Positions 7,262 to 17,615 of a stretch of DNA of 64,000 nt are shown here, piece by piece. The notes under the pieces were generated by a model that was not told the origin of the DNA, did no database searches, and saw only the letters and a program-made list of their open reading frames with translations. Origin of the DNA: Hoeflea sp. IMCC20628 (GTDB lineage: Bacteria; Pseudomonadota; Alphaproteobacteria; Rhizobiales; Rhizobiaceae); NCBI RefSeq assembly GCF_001011155.1, contig NZ_CP011479.1, positions 4,227,662 through 4,291,661 on the forward strand, given 5' to 3'. How positions within the stretch are numbered: the stretch's first letter is position 1; each line of letters starts with the position of its first letter. The position numbers were made by a program, and so were the translations under genes.

Positions 7262-8968
7262 TCAGTCTTCGCTGTTCTGCTTCTTCAGGGCTGCGCCCAG
7301 AATGTCGCCGAGCGAAGCGCCCGAGTCGGACGAGCCGAACTGTGCGACTGCCTGCTTCTCTTCGGCGATTTCCAGCGCCTTGATCGACAGACCGACCTTG
7401 CGGTCCTTCTTGGAGAAGTTGGTCACGCGGGCGTCGACTGTCTGGCCGACCGAGAAACGCTCAGGGCGCTGCTCGTCACGGTCACGCGACAGGTCCGAGC
7501 GGCGGATGAACGAAGACAGGTCTTCGTGATCAACCAGAACCACTTCGAGACCGCCGTCGGTGATCGCTGTCACCTTGGCAGAGACGATAGCGTTCTTGCG
7601 CAAATCGCCCGAAGCGGCGGCGTCGCCGATCGAGTCCTTGCCAAGCTGCTTGATGCCCAGCGAGATGCGTTCCTTGTCGACATCGACGTCGAGCACGACG
7701 GCCTTGACCATGTCGCCCTTGTTGAACTCCTCGATGACCTGTTCGCCTGGACGGTTCCAATCGAGGTCGGAGAGGTGAACCATGCCGTCGACGTCGCCGT
7801 CGAGGCCGATGAACAGGCCGAATTCGGTCTTGTTCTTGACTTCGCCTTCGACTTCGGTGCCGGCAGGATGGGTCTGAGCGAACACTTCCCAAGGATTCTC
7901 AAGCGTCTGCTTGAGGCCGAGCGAGATGCGGCGCTTGTTCGGGTCGACTTCGAGAACGACCACGTCAACTTCCTGCGTTGTCGACAGGATTTTGCCGGGA
8001 TGCACGTTCTTCTTGGTCCAGGACATTTCCGAAACGTGGATTAGGCCTTCGATGCCTGGCTCCAGTTCGACGAATGCGCCGTAGTCGGTGATGTTGGTGA
8101 CAGTACCGGTGATGCGCTTGCCGGCAGGGTACTTGACGCCGATACCATCCCACGGATCGCTTTCCAGCTGCTTCATGCCCAGCGAGATGCGGTGTGTGTC
8201 CTGGTTGATCCGGATGATCTGGACCTTGACGGTCTGACCGATCGACAGGATCTCGGACGGATGGTTGACGCGGCGCCATGCCATGTCGGTGACGTGCAGC
8301 AGGCCGTCGATGCCGCCAAGATCAACGAACGCACCATAATCGGTGATGTTCTTGACCATGCCTTCAACGGTCTGGCCTTCTTCGAGGTTCTGCACGATTT
8401 CCGAACGCTGTTCGGCACGGCTCTCTTCGAGAACGGTACGGCGCGAGACAACGATGTTGCCGCGGCGCTTGTCCATCTTGAGGATTTCGAAAGGCTGCGT
8501 GATGTGCATCAGCGGCGAGACGTCGCGGATCGGGCGGATGTCCACCTGGCTGCGCGGCAGGAAGGCCACGGCGCCGTCCAGATCGACGGTGAAGCCGCCC
8601 TTGACCTGGTTGAAGATGACACCTTCAACACGCTCCTGCGCATTGAATTTTTCTTCGAGACGGATCCAGCTTTCCTCGCGGCGAGCTTTTTCGCGCGACA
8701 GCATGGCTTCGCCCAGCGCATTTTCGATGCGTTCGACATAGACTTCGACTTCGTCGCCGACCTTGAGCGAGCCGTCCTTCGACTTGGCGCCGAATTCCTT
8801 CAGCGGCACGCGGCCTTCGACCTTGAGACCGACGTCGATGATGGCGACGTCCTTCTCGATGGCGATGACGATACCCTTGGCGACATAGCCTTCGGCGAGG
8901 TCCTGCGTGGCAAGCGATTCGGCAAACAGCGATGCGAATTCGTCTGTCATGGATTCAGTGTTAGGCAT
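7262..8968 (-). CDS. rpsA: 30S ribosomal protein S1
   Basis: 568 residues from the ATG at 8968, which has GGAG five bases upstream; the frame stays open to 8995 without a ribosome site. It contains six S1/OB-fold RNA-binding repeats, visible from recurring units such as ITDYGAFVDLGGIDGLLHVTD, ITDYGAFVELEPGIEGLIHV and KTEFGLFIGLDGDVDGMVHL, each ending near RISLGLKQ. Length and sequence match rhizobial S1. The protein binds mRNA on the 30S subunit and aids initiation. It is the last gene of the minus-strand run with cmk and aroA and ends at a strong terminator. Confidence 0.98.
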   Translation of the reverse strand: MPNTESMTDEFASLFAESLATQDLAEGYVAKGIVIAIEKDVAIIDVGLKVEGRVPLKEFGAKSKDGSLKVGDEVEVYVERIENALGEAMLSREKARREESWIRLEEKFNAQERVEGVIFNQVKGGFTVDLDGAVAFLPRSQVDIRPIRDVSPLMHITQPFEILKMDKRRGNIVVSRRTVLEESRAEQRSEIVQNLEEGQTVEGMVKNITDYGAFVDLGGIDGLLHVTDMAWRRVNHPSEILSIGQTVKVQIIRINQDTHRISLGMKQLESDPWDGIGVKYPAGKRITGTVTNITDYGAFVELEPGIEGLIHVSEMSWTKKNVHPGKILSTTQEVDVVVLEVDPNKRRISLGLKQTLENPWEVFAQTHPAGTEVEGEVKNKTEFGLFIGLDGDVDGMVHLSDLDWNRPGEQVIEEFNKGDMVKAVVLDVDVDKERISLGIKQLGKDSIGDAAASGDLRKNAIVSAKVTAITDGGLEVVLVDHEDLSSFIRRSDLSRDRDEQRPERFSVGQTVDARVTNFSKKDRKVGLSIKALEIAEEKQAVAQFGSSDSGASLGDILGAALKKQNSED

Positions 8969-9106
8969 GAATTCTCCTGGCGACCGCGTAATCATGGTGC
9001 GGTCGGATGCGCCTGGTTGGTGTTGGTCGGACCGGCGATGCCTGTCTGCCCCTGACCTTTACAAGGCGGGACAAATACGGCGCGGGACAAGCTCGCTGGT
9101 GTTAGT

Positions 9107-9754
9107 TCAATGTTCGAGCGCAGCATCCACAAGGATACGGGCGGCTTCGAACGCGGTTTCTATACTCATTTTGGTTGTATCTAGCAAGTGCGCATCCGAA
9201 GCCGGGCGAAGCGGCGAATCAGCGCGCTCCGCATCGCGCGCATCCCGCTTGATGATGTCGGCAAGAATCCCGTCCAGATCGGCGCTGCCGCCATTTGCGG
9301 TGATTTCGTCGTGGCGGCGGCGAGCGCGGACTTCCGGGCTGGCCGTGACGTAGAATTTGATCAGCGCATTGGGGCACACCACCGTGCCGATATCGCGGCC
9401 ATCGAGCACCGAACCTGGCGGTGTCGCGGCAAAGACCCGCTGGGCTTCGACCAAGGCGCGGCGCACTTTCGGCATCACCGCCACTTTTGATGCTGCCTCG
9501 CCGATCTCATGGGCTGACAGCACCGAACGGTCGAGACGCCCGAGATCGAGCGTGCGGGCGATCTCGGCAGCCATGTCCTCGTCATCGAGCGGCAGGCCGC
9601 GATCCAGCAGCGCCTTGGCGGTGGCGCGATAGGTCAGGCCGGTATCAAGGTGACTGAGGCGGTAATGGCTTGCCAGCAGACGCGACAGCGTGCCTTTTCC
9701 GGCAGCCGCCGGTCCATCGACCGCAATGACAATCTGCGAAACCTGTTCAGTCAT
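9107..9754 (-). CDS. cmk: Cytidylate kinase
   Basis: 215 residues. The P-loop GPAAAGKGT is at residues 14-22, with [13 protein letters not shown] and the [13 protein letters not shown] segment typical of Cmk, and RRHDEI in the lid region. It phosphorylates CMP/dCMP. It lies 138 bp upstream of rpsA, the conserved bacterial order, and 10 bp downstream of the PaiB-like gene, so it is probably co-transcribed from aroA. Confidence 0.97.
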   Translation of the reverse strand: MTEQVSQIVIAVDGPAAAGKGTLSRLLASHYRLSHLDTGLTYRATAKALLDRGLPLDDEDMAAEIARTLDLGRLDRSVLSAHEIGEAASKVAVMPKVRRALVEAQRVFAATPPGSVLDGRDIGTVVCPNALIKFYVTASPEVRARRRHDEITANGGSADLDGILADIIKRDARDAERADSPLRPASDAHLLDTTKMSIETAFEAARILVDAALEH

Positions 9755-9764
9755 TCCGGATGCC

Positions 9765-10400
9765 TCATGTCTGTGAAAGTTTGCCGTAGAGGGCGACCAG
9801 ATCGGCCATCTGATCCTCGTCGTTCTCCATCAGTCCGGCATGAACGCCGCGCCGGTCGGCTTCCGGACGGTTCTGGCTGACTTTCCACTTGCCGGTCAAC
9901 TGCGCGGGGCTGATCTCGATGCCGACAATGCCGCGCAACTGCGCTGCCACGAATGTCTCCGGTGCGTCACTGACCTTCCAGGGGTCTGGGCGCTCTGCCT
10001 CGTGACGCGCGGTCAGTTTGGACACCTGCTGGCCGAGCCAGTCCGGTCCCTCTTGCACTGTGGCCGTGCCGCGTCCTTGAACCATGGCATAGTTCCAGGT
10101 CGGCACCACCTTGCCATGCTCGGCCTTGGCCGCATACCAGGACGGCGTCACATAGGTATCGACACCTTGGAACACCACCAGCACATCGGCGCCGTCCCTG
10201 ATGTGCCGCCATTGCTCATTGGCCTTGGAGACATGGGCGCGAAGCGTGGTGACGCCGTCTTTTTCAGAGACCAGGAACGGCACCGGGTTTGCCAGCATGC
10301 CGGACGGCGAGGTCGAGATCAGCAGGCCGAGCGGATGCGCGGTGATCAGCGCCCGCATGACGGCCTCTTCGGTTTCGGCAAAATGTGGCGGCAGATACAT
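9765..10400 (-). CDS. FMN-binding PaiB-family protein
   Basis: 211 residues from the ATG at 10400 ([10 protein letters not shown]), a typical PaiB start; GGAG lies about 10 bases upstream. Family patterns: [44 protein letters not shown] and [12 protein letters not shown]. PaiB-type proteins are split-barrel flavoproteins annotated as negative regulators (of sporulation and protease genes in Bacillus); the role in proteobacteria is uncertain. It sits between a DsbA-like gene and cmk, interrupting the usual aroA-cmk pair. Confidence 0.85.
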   Translation of the reverse strand: MYLPPHFAETEEAVMRALITAHPLGLLISTSPSGMLANPVPFLVSEKDGVTTLRAHVSKANEQWRHIRDGADVLVVFQGVDTYVTPSWYAAKAEHGKVVPTWNYAMVQGRGTATVQEGPDWLGQQVSKLTARHEAERPDPWKVSDAPETFVAAQLRGIVGIEISPAQLTGKWKVSQNRPEADRRGVHAGLMENDEDQMADLVALYGKLSQT

Positions 10401-10470
10401 TGGGCCTACTCCTCGGTTGAAAACGGCGCGCACCGGGCAGCCTGTACATCAGGGCCGGATCTGCGGCGGC

Positions 10471-12641
<2,171 letters not shown>

Positions 12642-12689
12642 TCAGGCACTCGAGCCTTGTCCTTCCTACCATTTCAAGAGGCTTCGACT

Positions 12690-13121
12690 GTGGCAAAACC
12701 GGAACTTGGAACAAAACGCGTTTGCCCCGAAACCGGACGCAAATTCTACGATCTCAAAAAAGATCCAATCGTTTCGCCCTATACGGGCAAGACATATCCG
12801 ATTTCATTCTTCGAGGAGACGGCAAAAGTAGCCGTCATGGCGAAGGCGAAAGCGGAAAAGAAAACCGACGACGACGATGATGATGATGTACCGGAGGTCG
12901 AGGCAGAATCGGCTGACGTGGAAATCGTTTCGCTTGAGGAAGCCGACGAGGCGACCAAGAAGACCGGCAAGTCTGATGATACTGCCGACATCGACGACGA
13001 CGATGATGTTGAAATCGACGATGACGACGATGACGACACATTTCTTCCCGATGACGATGATGACGATGACGACGACGTCAAGGATATCATCGGCGTCAGT
13101 GACGATGACGACGATCAGTAA
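12690..13121 (+). CDS. TIGR02300-family acidic protein with FYDLN motif
   Basis: 143 residues starting at GTG 12690, with AGAGG eight bases upstream and the family-typical (V/M)AKPELGTKRVCPETGRKFYDL start. Residues 1-45 form the conserved domain with CPETGRKFYDLKKDPIVSPYTG. The rest is a low-complexity tail with long Asp runs encoded by GAC/GAT repeats. The family is widespread in alphaproteobacteria next to aroA and of unknown function. Here it is divergent from aroA and followed by hairpins and tRNA-Ala, the conserved neighbourhood. Confidence 0.92.
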   Translation: MAKPELGTKRVCPETGRKFYDLKKDPIVSPYTGKTYPISFFEETAKVAVMAKAKAEKKTDDDDDDDVPEVEAESADVEIVSLEEADEATKKTGKSDDTADIDDDDDVEIDDDDDDDTFLPDDDDDDDDDVKDIIGVSDDDDDQ

Positions 13122-13225
13122 GTGAAGTTCAGTCGCGGCCTGGAAAACTCTTTTTTCCGAAACTGCAAAATGGATTGAAATTTCATCTTGATCTTGTGCG
13201 GCTGCAGACGTATGAAGCCGCACTT

Positions 13226-13283
13226 GCCAACCACTGATAAGTGGTTGGCCACTCGCAAGGATTGAAGCCTACCCTCAATCCTT
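13226..13283 (+). other. Two tandem hairpins before tRNA-Ala
   Basis: Stem 1: GCCAACCACT / AGTGGTTGGC (13226-13249, loop GATA). Stem 2: AAGGATTGA / TCAATCCTT (13257-13283, 9-base loop). Neither has a T-run. They may terminate the acidic-protein transcript or act as processing structures upstream of the tRNA. Confidence 0.45.
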
Positions 13284-13291
13284 CGCGTCCC

Positions 13292-13367
13292 GGGGCCATA
13301 GCTCAGCTGGGAGAGCGCCTGCATGGCATGCAGGAGGTCAGCGGTTCGATCCCGCTTGGCTCCACCA
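13292..13367 (+). tRNA. tRNA-Ala(GGC)
   Basis: 76 nt including an encoded CCA. Acceptor GGGGCCA pairs with TGGCTCC, D-arm AGCTCAGCTGGGAGAGC, anticodon loop ATGGCAT (anticodon GGC), T-arm GGTTCGATCCC. Confidence 0.97.
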
Positions 13368-13565
13368 TTTCTTCCCAAGACCCTTGAAAACCCAAGGCGC
13401 TGCTGCGAAAGCGGGCGGTTGGCAGCTTCGATGCAATCAGTACGGCGCTCGGCGAAATCGTCAGCCTCTTGTGTCGCATCGACTGTCGAATTTTCTTCAA
13501 AGCAGCAGGCTGTGGCGCACAAGAGATGCGACACGCCTTGATGTCTGCAAGGCTTGATCCCGGCA

Positions 13566-13766
13566 TCAGTGAAAAGTCGAGACCTTTCCGCATTCGAACA
13601 TGCACTGAAACTTGGAGCCCTCGCGCCAGCACCCCGCCCAGCCGCGCCAGGCATTTGTGTCTCGCAGATCGGCCTTGCAGAGCCTGGTCATGCAGGACCA
13701 GTCATTGACGCCACAGCCTCTGGTGCTGCCGTTGCCGATGACGCGCAGTGTCGTATAGTTATAGCG
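13566..13766 (-). other. Six-cysteine C-terminal module, copy 1 (in M28 peptidase)
   Basis: 67 codons ending at the stop codon. Cys occur at module positions 19, 26, 31, 47, 56 and 60, identical in spacing to copies 2 and 3. Confidence 0.85.
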
Positions 13767-15023
13767 ATTGGCCGTGGGGGGCGTTGGCGCATTGGCGTTC
13801 TTGGCCATTTCAATGGCAAATTCCACGCCGAGTTTTGCGAAGCGCTCCTGATGCCGCCCGCTCGAATCCTGATTGGTGATCAGATCATCCGGCGAGTGAA
13901 TGGTACGGTTGTAATCGGCAAAGGCCGATTCAAACGGGAATGCCGATGGAAAGCCCTTGCGGGTCCACGACGCGTGGTCCGAACAGGCATAGCCGCACTG
14001 GGTTTCGCCCCAGGTGATGGCGTGGGCACCACTGCTATTGTATTCGGCGATCAGCCGCTTGAGAAACGCGGTCGCATTCGGGTTCACAAAGTCGGTGACG
14101 AAATACATGTTCTTCGACGACCCCGCAAATCCGGTCATGTCGAACTGAAGAACGCCATTGACGGTCGAGTTGTTGGCCTCGAATGCCGTGGCGATATCGC
14201 CCGATCCGCGCAAGCCGACTTCCTCGGCGGCATAGGCCATGAATTTGATGGTGCGTTTTGGCCGGAAATTGATGTCGGTCAGCACCTTCAGGACTTCCGA
14301 CACCACGGCGATGCCCGATGCATTGTCGTCGGCGCCCGGCGCGTCGTTGGTGTCGCCGCCGTTGATGGAATCAAGATGCCCGCCAATGACCACGATTTCG
14401 TCGGGATGGACCGCACCACGGATTGTGGCGATGACCGAATCCTGTGCCCAGGCGTGATTGATCCGCTCGATGGAAAAATCGCTCCGCCCCGCACCATAGC
14501 CTGTCCAGAGATTGGCAACCGTTGTTGCCGCCTGCGCGCCCTGTGCTGCCTGATAATAGCGCGTGCCCAGGTTCTGCAAGGTTTGCACTGTCGAGGTGAT
14601 CCGGGTGCGGTTGACCTGCGCAAGTGCCTGATTGACGCTTTGCGCTTCGGTCAATTGAGCTGGAAACACGCCCTCGGGCCAGACATAGCCGGGCTGATAG
14701 ATCGGGTTGTCCCGCTCGGCCAGTGCGGCGTCGAGGCTGGGGTGAACCGTGTAACCGCCACATCGGCGGAAATTCTCGTGCATCATCGTATGCAGATCGC
14801 CGATCAGGCTTGAATTGATCCGGGCCACGGTGAGACCGTTTCTCTGTCCAAGCGACGTGAACCCTGGCTCTTCAGGCCCTGAAAGTTGCGCGGCGAGCGA
14901 ACCCTGCAGGACACCTGCGGCATCGCTGCCCAGAACGATCCATTGATCGCCTTGCTGAGCAGCAGCCGAAGAAATGCCAGCGGCGATAAAGCCTGCGGTC
15001 ATGAGCGACAGGAGCTGTTTCAT
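13566..15023 (-). CDS. Secreted M28-family zinc peptidase with C-terminal six-cysteine module
   Basis: 485 residues from the ATG at 15023 (GGAG upstream). It has a Sec signal peptide MKQLLSLMTAGFIAAGISSAAA. The catalytic domain shows the M28 metal set: VVIGGHLDSI (His), GADDNASG (bridging Asp), AEEVGLRGS (Glu pair), FDMTGF (Asp) and CSDHASW (His). Relatives are co-catalytic di-zinc aminopeptidases. Residues 419-485 are a module with six Cys (starting NRYNYTTLRV, ending ECGKVSTFH) also found on the M4 protease and on the 140-residue protein upstream. A hairpin at 15110-15139 separates it from the M4 gene, so its expression may be partly independent. The long in-frame extension upstream of 15023 overlaps the M4 gene region and was rejected. 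Confidence 0.93.
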   Translation of the reverse strand: MKQLLSLMTAGFIAAGISSAAAQQGDQWIVLGSDAAGVLQGSLAAQLSGPEEPGFTSLGQRNGLTVARINSSLIGDLHTMMHENFRRCGGYTVHPSLDAALAERDNPIYQPGYVWPEGVFPAQLTEAQSVNQALAQVNRTRITSTVQTLQNLGTRYYQAAQGAQAATTVANLWTGYGAGRSDFSIERINHAWAQDSVIATIRGAVHPDEIVVIGGHLDSINGGDTNDAPGADDNASGIAVVSEVLKVLTDINFRPKRTIKFMAYAAEEVGLRGSGDIATAFEANNSTVNGVLQFDMTGFAGSSKNMYFVTDFVNPNATAFLKRLIAEYNSSGAHAITWGETQCGYACSDHASWTRKGFPSAFPFESAFADYNRTIHSPDDLITNQDSSGRHQERFAKLGVEFAIEMAKNANAPTPPTANRYNYTTLRVIGNGSTRGCGVNDWSCMTRLCKADLRDTNAWRGWAGCWREGSKFQCMFECGKVSTFH

Positions 15024-15109
15024 GGAAATTCTCCTCAAACAAATGTGACGTTCAGCGTCTGTTGTCGGGACGCAGGCACGGTCACTGGAAACGGGGTTGG
15101 TTCTGGAAC

Positions 15110-15139
15110 AACGGGCCCGGTGGAGGATCCGGGCCCGTT
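15110..15139 (-). terminator. Strong hairpin between the M4 and M28 genes
   Basis: An 11-bp stem (AACGGGCCCGG / CCGGGCCCGTT) with an 8-base loop, 16 bases after the M4 stop codon. The following bases are GTTCC and not a T-run, so it may terminate partially or protect the upstream message. Confidence 0.55.
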
Positions 15140-15154
15140 CACGGCTAACAGGGT

Positions 15155-15358
15155 TCAGAACATGTTCCTGATCTGGCCGCATTCGAAGTTGCAGGTGTAG
15201 CTGCTGCCTTCTTTCCAGCAACCGGCCCAACCACGCCAGGCGCTCTGACTTCTCAGATCAGCCTTGCAGAGATTGGTCATGCAGTTCCAATCATAGGCTC
15301 CACAACCGCGCGAAGCGCTGCTCGAGATGATCCTCAACGTGGTGTAGAGGTAGCGTTT
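15155..15358 (-). other. Six-cysteine C-terminal module, copy 2 (in M4 protease)
   Basis: 67 codons ending at the stop codon. About 50 of 67 residues match copy 3 by eye, with no gaps. Confidence 0.85.
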
Positions 15359-16987
15359 GGCAGTGGGCGTCGGTGCAAGCGAGATCCCGACCTGATCGAA
15401 AGCATAGATCACGTCCGCTTCCGCATAGTTGAGGCGCTTGGCCGCATTGAGAACCTTCTGGGCACCTCCGGCGAAGGTTTCATTGGGAACCCAATAGTTC
15501 TGGTTGGCATAGACCATGATGTCGAATGCCTTCTTCACATTCCAGCCCGGCCGCTTTGACAGCAGGCAGAACGCCTTGTTGTAGACGCCGCTGGAATAGT
15601 GAACGTCCATGCCGGCCACATAATCACGCACATGCCCGATCGAGCGGCCGTCCTGCGGCGGGTTGCACATGTAGCGCAGAGCCTGACCGGCAGCCTTGAA
15701 GATATCGGCACCGGTTTCAAGATCCGGCATGGTCCGGTTCGGGAACAGCTGTCCCCGGGTTTGGGCGAAGTAGTATTCTGACGCCTCACCCGCCATGTCC
15801 GAGAATGCCTCGTTCATGCCACCCGACTGACCACTGTAGATAAGGCCCGAATTCTGCTCGGTGAAGCCGTGCGAGACTTCGTGCGCCATGACATCCAGGC
15901 TGACCAGCGGGTGGAAGCGCGTTGCGCCGTCGCCGAAGGTCATCTGCTGACCATTCCAGAACGCGTTCTCGTAGTTGTTCGAATAATGAACGCGGATATG
16001 GAGCTTGTTGGTCAGCGGGCTGGTGCCGTACCAGGCCTGGTACATGTTGAACACAACCTTGCCCATGCCCTGCGCATCATTAAGCGGAGAATGAGCGCCA
16101 TTGATCGACTTGACCGTGTTGTCGTGGCACGTCAAGCCAAACGGGGTTCCTGGCCCGCTGGTCCCATGGTTGAGGTTTTCGGTTTTCAGAGCGGTGGCGT
16201 CCATGGTGCAGTTCGTGCCGCTCTCGGTGACCTCATATTTGGGTGGCACGCCGGTTCCCCAGCGATACTGACCCACTTTGGTGTTGCCGCCAGGACCGGT
16301 TCCTTTCTCGACATACTGGATGTTGTCGTAGGACTGAATCGTGTCGCCGGTCTGCGCATCGATGACCAGCACCGGCCGGGTGGGACGCACCCCTCCGCCT
16401 TCATCCACCACCGTGGTGAAGAAGCTGGTCAGGTAGGACAGCCGGAGCTTGTTTTCGCCATCGACGACGTAAACCAGATCCGCCTGTTCATTTTCGAACG
16501 GGGCGAGTTCACCGCTGCTTTCTTCCGCCGAAACGGCGGCCCGAGGCGTAAGCCGAACCACGGCTTCCTTGGCTTTTTCAAGCGCCTCTTCGGGCGTCAG
16601 TGCCGGCGCCGCCGTCGAGCTTTCCTCCGGTGAAATGTCAAACACCGCGGTCCCCTCCAGCATGATCGCCGCGCCGGAACCGTCCTGTTCGACGATGACA
16701 TGCTGGTCCTTGACCGGAATGCCGTTCACCGTTTGCTGGAACCGCACCACCCTTCCCAGATCGTTGGGAAGTTCGTTGACGGTCTTGACCTGCAGATCGC
16801 TGGCTTCATCAAGCCCAAGCGCACGCGCGGTTTCAAAGCCCAGCGCATCGGTTGTCGCACCGGATTCCTGAAGTGAACCCATCACGCCGAGCATTGCGCC
16901 TACATCTCGCACATCAGCCGCCATGGCTTGAGTTGCTATCAGGGCCAGCGTTGCAGCCAGGCATGTAATTTTCAGTGTCGTTCTCAT
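15155..16987 (-). CDS. Secreted M4 (thermolysin-family) metalloprotease with C-terminal six-cysteine module
   Basis: 610 residues. Signal peptide cleaved near AMA-AD (residue 24). An FTP/PepSY-type propeptide occupies about 25-220. The catalytic domain follows: zinc motif HEVSH at 369-373, third ligand Glu393 in GGMNEAFSD, and active-site His463 in DVHYSSGVYNKAF. Residues 544-610 are the six-cysteine module (KRYLYTTLRI to CGQIRNMF), joined right after the M4 C-terminal helices (PTPTA linker). An extracellular neutral protease exported by Sec and presumably type II secretion. It follows the 140-residue module protein by 24 bp and is probably co-transcribed with it. Confidence 0.95.
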   Translation of the reverse strand: MRTTLKITCLAATLALIATQAMAADVRDVGAMLGVMGSLQESGATTDALGFETARALGLDEASDLQVKTVNELPNDLGRVVRFQQTVNGIPVKDQHVIVEQDGSGAAIMLEGTAVFDISPEESSTAAPALTPEEALEKAKEAVVRLTPRAAVSAEESSGELAPFENEQADLVYVVDGENKLRLSYLTSFFTTVVDEGGGVRPTRPVLVIDAQTGDTIQSYDNIQYVEKGTGPGGNTKVGQYRWGTGVPPKYEVTESGTNCTMDATALKTENLNHGTSGPGTPFGLTCHDNTVKSINGAHSPLNDAQGMGKVVFNMYQAWYGTSPLTNKLHIRVHYSNNYENAFWNGQQMTFGDGATRFHPLVSLDVMAHEVSHGFTEQNSGLIYSGQSGGMNEAFSDMAGEASEYYFAQTRGQLFPNRTMPDLETGADIFKAAGQALRYMCNPPQDGRSIGHVRDYVAGMDVHYSSGVYNKAFCLLSKRPGWNVKKAFDIMVYANQNYWVPNETFAGGAQKVLNAAKRLNYAEADVIYAFDQVGISLAPTPTAKRYLYTTLRIISSSASRGCGAYDWNCMTNLCKADLRSQSAWRGWAGCWKEGSSYTCNFECGQIRNMF

Positions 16988-17011
16988 GTCGACCTCCTAG
17001 ATATGCCGGGG

Positions 17012-17215
17012 TTAAAACGCGTTGCGGGTCTGGCCGCATTCGAAGTAGCAAATGTAGTTGTTGCCTTTCTTCCAGCAGCCGGCCCATCCGCGCCAGGCGC
17101 TTTGGCTCCGCAAATCTGCCTTGCAAAGATTGGTCATGCAGCTCCAGTTGCCGGAGGCGCAACCACGGCTGGCGCCACTCGTGACCACTCTCAACGTGGT
17201 GTAGAGATAGCGAGG
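17012..17215 (-). other. Six-cysteine module, copy 3 (stand-alone)
   Basis: 67 codons. Cys positions as in copies 1 and 2; conserved blocks YTTLR, SRGC, LCKADLRS and WRGWAGCW. Confidence 0.85.
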
Positions 17216-17434
17216 CGCAGCGGTGGCGTCGGCGTCCATAGCGCCCGCCGGCATCTCCTCGGATGGCGCGATCTCAACCGTGCCGCCCTCCGCTTCAGCA
17301 TCGGCGAAGAGATCCGATATCTCGGACGGCATGCCATCCGGCATTGACGAATCCTGCGCAAAAGCTGGCGATGCCAGACCAATGCCTAGCGCAATGATCA
17401 AACGCGAAATTGATGTCGTGAGTGTGGTTTTCAT
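17012..17434 (-). CDS. Small secreted protein with stand-alone six-cysteine module
   Basis: 140 residues: signal peptide to about residue 26 (ASPAFAQ), an acidic linker (27-73), then the 67-residue module (74-140, PRYLYTTLRVV to CGQTRNAF) found at the C-terminus of the next two proteases. It has no other domain. It could be a binding or sorting partner, an inhibitor or competitor of module-dependent localisation, or an effector in its own right. A CGGGAA-N8-TTCCCG dyad lies 28-47 bases upstream, and an AT-rich stretch upstream of that is a plausible promoter. It opens the run small protein-M4-M28. No family assignment. Confidence 0.8.
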   Translation of the reverse strand: MKTTLTTSISRLIIALGIGLASPAFAQDSSMPDGMPSEISDLFADAEAEGGTVEIAPSEEMPAGAMDADATAAPRYLYTTLRVVTSGASRGCASGNWSCMTNLCKADLRSQSAWRGWAGCWKKGNNYICYFECGQTRNAF

Positions 17435-17461
17435 GACTGTCTCCCTGTCTGAGTTTGAGCT

Positions 17462-17481
17462 CGGGAAACCAATTGTTCCCG
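17462..17481 (-). promoter_or_regulatory. Dyad in the leader of the module-protein gene
   Basis: CGGGAA-N8-TTCCCG, 27 bases before the start codon at 17434, next to a very A/T-rich stretch (17500-17580) that contrasts with the surrounding GC-rich DNA. Possible operator or leader hairpin. Confidence 0.35.
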
Positions 17482-17615
17482 GAACCTATCAAAACAGATT
17501 GGGAAAATCGCAAATCACCAGAATTGGGGAAAATTCAAAATTGATTTTTAAAACAAACAATTGACAAAGTCATATACAGAGACTCACCTTTATTGAAGGT
17601 GTAGCCGTCTATAGA

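Noticed and set aside
7133-8044. A 303-residue plus-strand frame starting in the palindromic element
   Set aside because: Mostly antisense to rpsA and starting inside a repeat; no recognisable protein sequence.
12865-13115. Tandem GAC/GAT repeats as a possible satellite or CRISPR-like array
   Set aside because: They encode the acidic tail of the TIGR02300-family protein in frame; no spacer-repeat structure.
15024-15230. N-terminal extension of the M28 peptidase
   Set aside because: It overlaps the M4 gene in another frame; the ATG at 15023 has a good ribosome site and begins a clear signal peptide.
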